Below, piece by piece: positions 31,396 through 35,129 of a stretch of 35,129 nt of DNA. Origin of the DNA: Microcaldota archaeon (GTDB taxonomy: Archaea > Micrarchaeota > Micrarchaeia > Micrarchaeales > CABMGC01); assembly GCA_027366155.1 (NCBI GenBank), contig DAHXKV010000002.1:1-35129 (forward strand), read 5' to 3'. The translations under genes and the position numbers were made by a program. Each line of letters begins with the position of its first letter. The stretch's first letter is position 1. Below the pieces are notes generated by a model, which was not told the DNA's origin, ran no database searches, and saw only the letters and a program-made list of their open reading frames with translations.

Positions 31396-32427
31396 ATGGG
31401 AAATAGGTCCTACGTTATAGTGTTACTTGGTATGTTGCTGGCACTGATGCCTGTCCTGAACGCAGCAGGAGCGATCGCTCCCTCTGGAATACTCAAGTAC
31501 GTTCCAATCACCATATCCAATGCGCAGTCCTCAGCCACGCCTCTGAACTTCCAGCAGATGGTTACTGTTGACAGCGCAACATACTCGTCGTACGAAGCTT
31601 CAAACCTCCAGAACATTGAGTTCTTCTACGCAAACGGCATTATAATAAACTCATGGCTCGAGAGCGGCAACTCTAACGCCGCCTCAAGTACCTTATATTG
31701 GCTGAACATAGGCCCGCAGATACCTGCCTCAGGCAGCCTTACAGTATACATGGGCTTCGCCTCTCAGTCAACAAACCTCTTCAACACTGCAACCACCGGC
31801 GAGGCCCCGCAGCTCTCGCCCAGCTACGCCGAGTACGACAACGGCGCAGGCGTATTCAATTTCTACGATGACTTTGCAGGGACGACCCTAAGCTCCAAAT
31901 GGACGCCGTCTTCCCAATTATCCTATTATGTGGACAACGGAATAACGGTAAACGGGCAATCCACTACCTTCCCGTCGGGAATAACTACAAATACCCTAAC
32001 AAACCCCTACACATTCAATGCACCTGGCATAGTTGAGTTCTATGGATATGTAGGAATAGACACATATGGGGAGTCGGAAGGTTTTGCAGGGTCACCAACA
32101 GCCTCTATCTTTACATACGAATATGGTGGCGATCAGTGGTATGCCTGCAACACTTCCACCTGTGCGGGCTTCGGCTCTTTTGGAAATGGGGAAGGCTTAT
32201 ACGGGGCTGAAGTAGAAAGCAATGGCAATGTCTTTTATTACGAGAACTACAACACATACACAGCTACCGAGACCTCATACAACGCCGCGCTATCTCCATT
32301 ATGGTTAACGATCGTCGGAGGCGCCGGCAATGGTGGCAACAATGCCGGACCAGTATACTATATGCGCGAGCGTGCATACCCGCCCAACGGCGTCATGCCT
32401 TCGGTCTCATTCGGATCAATCCAATGA
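31396..32427 (+). CDS. DUF2341 surface protein (single module)
   Basis: A 343-aa exported protein with a clear signal peptide (MGNRSYVIVLLGMLLALMPVLNA). A DUF2341 domain follows (about residues 35-150: YVPITISNAQSSATPLNFQ, then LYWLNIGPQIPASGSLTVYM), then a variable domain opening with FYDDFAGTTLSSKWT and ending in YPPNGVMPSVSFG at the C-terminus. The arrangement is one module of the type found twice in the 1-2443 gene, without a visible anchor. The ORF-track GTG at 31342 fits a leaderless transcript from the TATA box, so a longer form with 18 more residues cannot be excluded; I prefer the ATG because it begins a standard signal peptide. It faces the similar gene at 33618 with pelA between them. 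Confidence 0.88.
   Translation: MGNRSYVIVLLGMLLALMPVLNAAGAIAPSGILKYVPITISNAQSSATPLNFQQMVTVDSATYSSYEASNLQNIEFFYANGIIINSWLESGNSNAASSTLYWLNIGPQIPASGSLTVYMGFASQSTNLFNTATTGEAPQLSPSYAEYDNGAGVFNFYDDFAGTTLSSKWTPSSQLSYYVDNGITVNGQSTTFPSGITTNTLTNPYTFNAPGIVEFYGYVGIDTYGESEGFAGSPTASIFTYEYGGDQWYACNTSTCAGFGSFGNGEGLYGAEVESNGNVFYYENYNTYTATETSYNAALSPLWLTIVGGAGNGGNNAGPVYYMRERAYPPNGVMPSVSFGSIQ
31546..31805 (+). repeat. DUF2341 DNA cassette, copy B
   Basis: Aligns without gaps with copy C (34282-34541, inverted); I count about 11 mismatches in 260 bases, mostly at third codon positions. The B-C identity continues about 50 bases further, into codons for PSYAEYDNGA, then stops. Confidence 0.9.
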
Positions 32428-32455
32428 ATATCAGGGACACCTTCCCTCAGGCGCG

Positions 32456-33493
32456 TCATTTGTACATTCCCGCAATCCCTCCGAAGGACTCCAGCTGCTT
32501 TCCGGCTTCATCTTCAGAATTGAATATCTCTATCGCTACTCCGTGCCTGTCCGCATCATTCAGAATTTTTTTTATTTCCTCTGTGTTGAGTTTCGAGTCG
32601 TTTACGAGAATCATCTCTATCTTGTAATCGTTCAGATGCTCGCGTATCTTCTCGACGCCGAGGAGCGCTGACCCACTGCGCATGCCCCTGAAAAGTGCAT
32701 CAAGGAGCTCGAACTCCCTTCTGACGTGCTCTGTTTCAAGCATCTTCGAGACTTCATGGCTGCGCACAGCTTCTCTTATGCCCGACCGCTCCGCATCGCC
32801 CACTGGCACATAGACAAGCCTCTTCCCTGTCTCAATCCCTTTGTATTCTACGTATTTCCTTATATCATCCTTGGTGAACCCCGGCCCTGCAATTATGACG
32901 AGTTCGACGTCCATCCTCTTCACTGAATCTATGATGTCTTTGAAATACTTCTCGCGCTGCGCTTCGAAATCCTTCTCCTTCATCCTTTTGCTCAGGTGTG
33001 AAAACAGCTCTCCGGAGAGGTCTATTCCATATCCCCGTATGTATGCCAAGGTTGCCTTTTCGTCATCCACTGCGATGACTCCCAGCCTCGGCCGTTTGGA
33101 ATCAAGAACTGCCTGTCTTATCCTCCTTATTATGAAATCTCCCCAGCCCTCTGGCTTCTCTATCTCAATCTCGTCCAAAGGCCCGACAGTGAGGGTGTGG
33201 TAGCTGTTTACCTGTATATATTCCTCAGGATGGCCCGAGACTATCTTCCCTATTATGCGTAGCCTTCCTGCCCCTCTGTCAAGTTCAGTTTTTTCAACAA
33301 CCAGCCTTACGAACACCTCCTTCTGCTCGCCTTTGTCTGTCTCGCTGGCCTTGAACCTGCGGTAGCTCTTGGAGGAGACATAATTGTCTTTAGATACCAC
33401 CATTGCAAGAAGGTAAAGATCCTCGAATGACTCAGGGACTAGCTTTACTGTGTTTGTTGAATCATAAAACTTTACTGACTTCATGGCACTCAC
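32456..33493 (-). CDS. pelA: Pelota (Dom34) ribosome-rescue factor
   Basis: Archaeal Pelota, an aRF1 paralogue that, with aEF1A or aABCE1, binds stalled ribosomes and frees them. It has an N-terminal Sm-like domain (residues about 1-130: SYRRFKASETDKGEQKEVFV, LRIIGKIVSGHPEEYIQV and NSYHTLTVGPLDEIEIEK), a central domain (about 135-265, ELVIIAGPGFTKDD) and a C-terminal eRF1_3-type domain (about 270-345, GSALLGVEKIREHLNDYKIE). It lacks the GGQ loop as expected. The length of 345 aa is normal. M1 is a GTG and the ATG at 33484 is an alternative; the TATA-like atatttaag (33519-33527) lies 26-34 bases before the GTG. It sits between two inverted surface-gene cassettes. Confidence 0.95.
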   Translation of the reverse strand: MSAMKSVKFYDSTNTVKLVPESFEDLYLLAMVVSKDNYVSSKSYRRFKASETDKGEQKEVFVRLVVEKTELDRGAGRLRIIGKIVSGHPEEYIQVNSYHTLTVGPLDEIEIEKPEGWGDFIIRRIRQAVLDSKRPRLGVIAVDDEKATLAYIRGYGIDLSGELFSHLSKRMKEKDFEAQREKYFKDIIDSVKRMDVELVIIAGPGFTKDDIRKYVEYKGIETGKRLVYVPVGDAERSGIREAVRSHEVSKMLETEHVRREFELLDALFRGMRSGSALLGVEKIREHLNDYKIEMILVNDSKLNTEEIKKILNDADRHGVAIEIFNSEDEAGKQLESFGGIAGMYK

Positions 33494-33617
33494 GCGCTGA
33501 AACTGATGCGTTATGGGGATATTTAAGGGATTGCCATTTAGCCTTTTTATCTGGCGTTCGGTGGCTTGAACGGCCAGATGGCGCGGCTATCCTCCGTGAA
33601 AGTATTATACTATAAAC

Positions 33618-35129
33618 TTATCCTATGGCTCCAAACGTGACAGAGGGCATTACGCCATTGGGAGGGTAGGCACGGGTGCGGAGCCATTGAAGATTTGCCG
33701 GATACGGATATGTATATGCCTCAGCATAAGCCCCTGATTCAAATATTGCAGGGTAAAGCGGAAGCGATACGGAAGGCGAGGTGAGAGTGCTCCCCAGCTT
33801 TGCATAGTTTGAATAGTAAGCAGAGCTTGAGGCAGAGATGAATGCCACCGACCATATCTGGTTTGCATTTTGGGCTTGGGTGTCGCCGGTGATGCTGTAT
33901 GCAGTACTCTCTGTCTGCGTGCCTTGGAAGTACCCTCCTGGATAAAAACCAGAGCTACTAAACCCTGTGGACAGTGTCATGCCCTGGTAACCGGCTTGAT
34001 TAACTACCGGAACGGTCATCACTCCTATCCCTGTCCAATATATTGATGACGTTTCGTAGAGATTGCCGTAGCCTTCAATCACATTTCCAGGCTGCAAGGC
34101 TGTGCCATACGAGATGTACCCACTGGCTGCCGTTTTTGTAGCGGTAATTCCGTTGTTCACTGTATATGTTATGCCTGTGTTTGTCCATCCGCTCGGCAGG
34201 CTTGCCCCTGCAAAGTTCCAGTAGTTGCTGAATACGTCTGCGCCGTTGTCGTATTCGGCGTAGCTGGGAGAGAGCTGCGGGGCTTCGCCGGTGGTTGCAG
34301 TGTTGAAGAGGTTTGTTGACTGAGAGGCGAAGCCCATGTATACTGTGAGGCTGCTTGAGGCAGGAATCTGCGGGCCTATGTTCAGCCAGTATAAGGTACT
34401 CGAGGCGGCGTTAGAGTTGCCGCTCTCGAGCCATGAGTTTATTATGATGCCATTTGCGTAGAAGAACTCAATGTTCTGGAGGTTTGAAGCTTCGTACGAC
34501 GAGTATGTTGCACTGTCAACAGTGACCATCTGCTGGAAGTCTGAAGGCGTGTTTGAGGACTGGGAGTTCGTGATTGTTATCGGAACGTATGCGGCGATTC
34601 CGGATGGTGTGTTGATGCTGACCTGAATTATGCTGTTTGAGGTGGTTGTAATCAGCGCTGGCGTTTCCGAGTCTATGACGTTTGCATAGAAAGTGTAATT
34701 GCCAAGGGCAGTCTGTTGGTTAGTGTTTAGGAGATAGTTTGAGGAGGAGGCGCCGGATATCTGGGAGAAGGAGTTAGCGCCGGGCGCCTCCTCGTACCAC
34801 TGGTAGGTGTAGGGCGGCAGACCGCCGGTGCTTCCGAGGTAGATTTCCTGCGTCTGGCCCGATTTTATGGAGGAGAATACGGGAAAGATGTTCGAATTGA
34901 GTGGGACGGGCTTGAATGTAACGGTTTCTGAGGAAGTGCATGAGCCGAAAACCGCAATTATGTTTGCGGATCCCGGAGTATTTGAAGAAGCCGAAGAGAG
35001 GGAATTGCCTGCATAGTTTGAATTGGAGTAGAGGCTCTGGAATTCCACATGTGGATCGTTTGAGGAGAACGCGACAGTGGCGCCCGCGATACTCGTCCCG
35101 AGGATGGATACCTGCGCGGCCAGCGGGTC
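33618..35129 (-). CDS. Large DUF2341 surface protein, 5' end outside window
   Basis: The listed ORF begins with a GTG at 35048, but the frame stays open to the window edge, encoding AQVSILGTSIAGATVAFSSN, so the gene is longer upstream. Order from the N-terminal side: an Ig-like start, an Ig/PKD-like domain with GGLPPYTYQWY, a DUF2341 domain (about 34600-34230), then a variable domain starting NYWNFAGASLPSGWT and ending YPPNGVMPSVTFG. Many sequons and Ser/Asn/Tyr/Thr richness fit an exported envelope protein. No C-terminal anchor is visible: the protein ends directly after the PPNGVMPSVTFG motif. It converges on nothing; pelA reads in the same direction 124 bases downstream. Confidence 0.87.
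   Translation of the reverse strand, partial: DPLAAQVSILGTSIAGATVAFSSNDPHVEFQSLYSNSNYAGNSLSSASSNTPGSANIIAVFGSCTSSETVTFKPVPLNSNIFPVFSSIKSGQTQEIYLGSTGGLPPYTYQWYEEAPGANSFSQISGASSSNYLLNTNQQTALGNYTFYANVIDSETPALITTTSNSIIQVSINTPSGIAAYVPITITNSQSSNTPSDFQQMVTVDSATYSSYEASNLQNIEFFYANGIIINSWLESGNSNAASSTLYWLNIGPQIPASSSLTVYMGFASQSTNLFNTATTGEAPQLSPSYAEYDNGADVFSNYWNFAGASLPSGWTNTGITYTVNNGITATKTAASGYISYGTALQPGNVIEGYGNLYETSSIYWTGIGVMTVPVVNQAGYQGMTLSTGFSSSGFYPGGYFQGTQTESTAYSITGDTQAQNANQIWSVAFISASSSAYYSNYAKLGSTLTSPSVSLPLYPAIFESGAYAEAYTYPYPANLQWLRTRAYPPNGVMPSVTFGAIG
34282..34541 (-). repeat. DUF2341 DNA cassette, copy C
   Basis: The inverted partner of copy B, 2.5 kb away. Same length with no gaps. Recombination between B and C would invert the pelA region and exchange the 3' halves of the two surface genes. 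Confidence 0.9.

Noticed and set aside
908-34541. DUF2341 cassettes as an insertion sequence
   Set aside because: They lie in frame inside genes, have no terminal inverted repeats or transposase, and their ends coincide with domain borders.

Overview
This window looks like chromosomal DNA from a DPANN archaeon, most likely Micrarchaeota (ARMAN-type). The evidence is a 64-residue archaeal histone, class I HMG-CoA reductase, Pelota, a two-subunit 2-oxoacid:ferredoxin oxidoreductase, an archaeal-style RNase P RNA, AUA/AGG-rich codons, and a near-universal layout in which a TATA-like box lies 24-35 bases before the start codon (leaderless transcripts). The lineage is inferred; no 16S rRNA or ribosomal protein gene is present. 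I found no tRNA, CRISPR array, transposase or integrase.

Layout. (1) 1-2443: 3' part of a very large modular surface protein (DUF2341 module plus a LamG-like end). (2) 2.4-7.2 kb: agmatinase-family ureohydrolase, a VirB2-pilin-like membrane protein, a small anchored exoprotein, a GNAT acetyltransferase divergent from a histone, a BofA-like membrane protein divergent from the RNase P RNA, and a small ankyrin protein. (3) 7.2-9.8 kb: korA-korB. (4) 10-15.4 kb: HTH-like protein, HMG-CoA reductase, a hypothetical protein, a solo GGDEF protein, a HemK-like methyltransferase, and a helical protein overlapping endonuclease IV. (5) 15.4-22.5 kb: double-XRE regulator divergent from a HerA-type ATPase fused to a winged helix and a nuclease-like domain, MTH1-like Nudix hydrolase divergent from an aldo/keto reductase, a K+ channel, Sua5, and an aminotransferase. 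(6) 22.5-31.1 kb: envelope-rich region with a secreted proline-rich protein, a presenilin-type intramembrane protease, a secreted protein with an internal duplication, a small anchored protein, a BcsA-like glycosyltransferase, a divergent pair of repeat proteins sharing a module, and a lipobox protein. (7) 31.3-35.1 kb: two convergent DUF2341 surface genes flanking pelA.

How the parts fit. Housekeeping genes (lipid precursor synthesis, oxoacid oxidation, tRNA t6A modification, ribosome rescue, RNase P, base-excision repair, nucleotide-pool cleaning) are interleaved with surface and signalling genes. The most unusual feature is a 260-bp, indel-free DUF2341 DNA cassette present three times. Two copies face each other around pelA, so recombination between them would swap the variable C-terminal domains of two surface proteins. 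Other items to follow up are the HerA-winged helix-nuclease fusion with its divergent regulator, the GGDEF protein, the intramembrane protease with a 3 x 14-bp repeat upstream, and several divergent gene pairs that appear to share one AT box.
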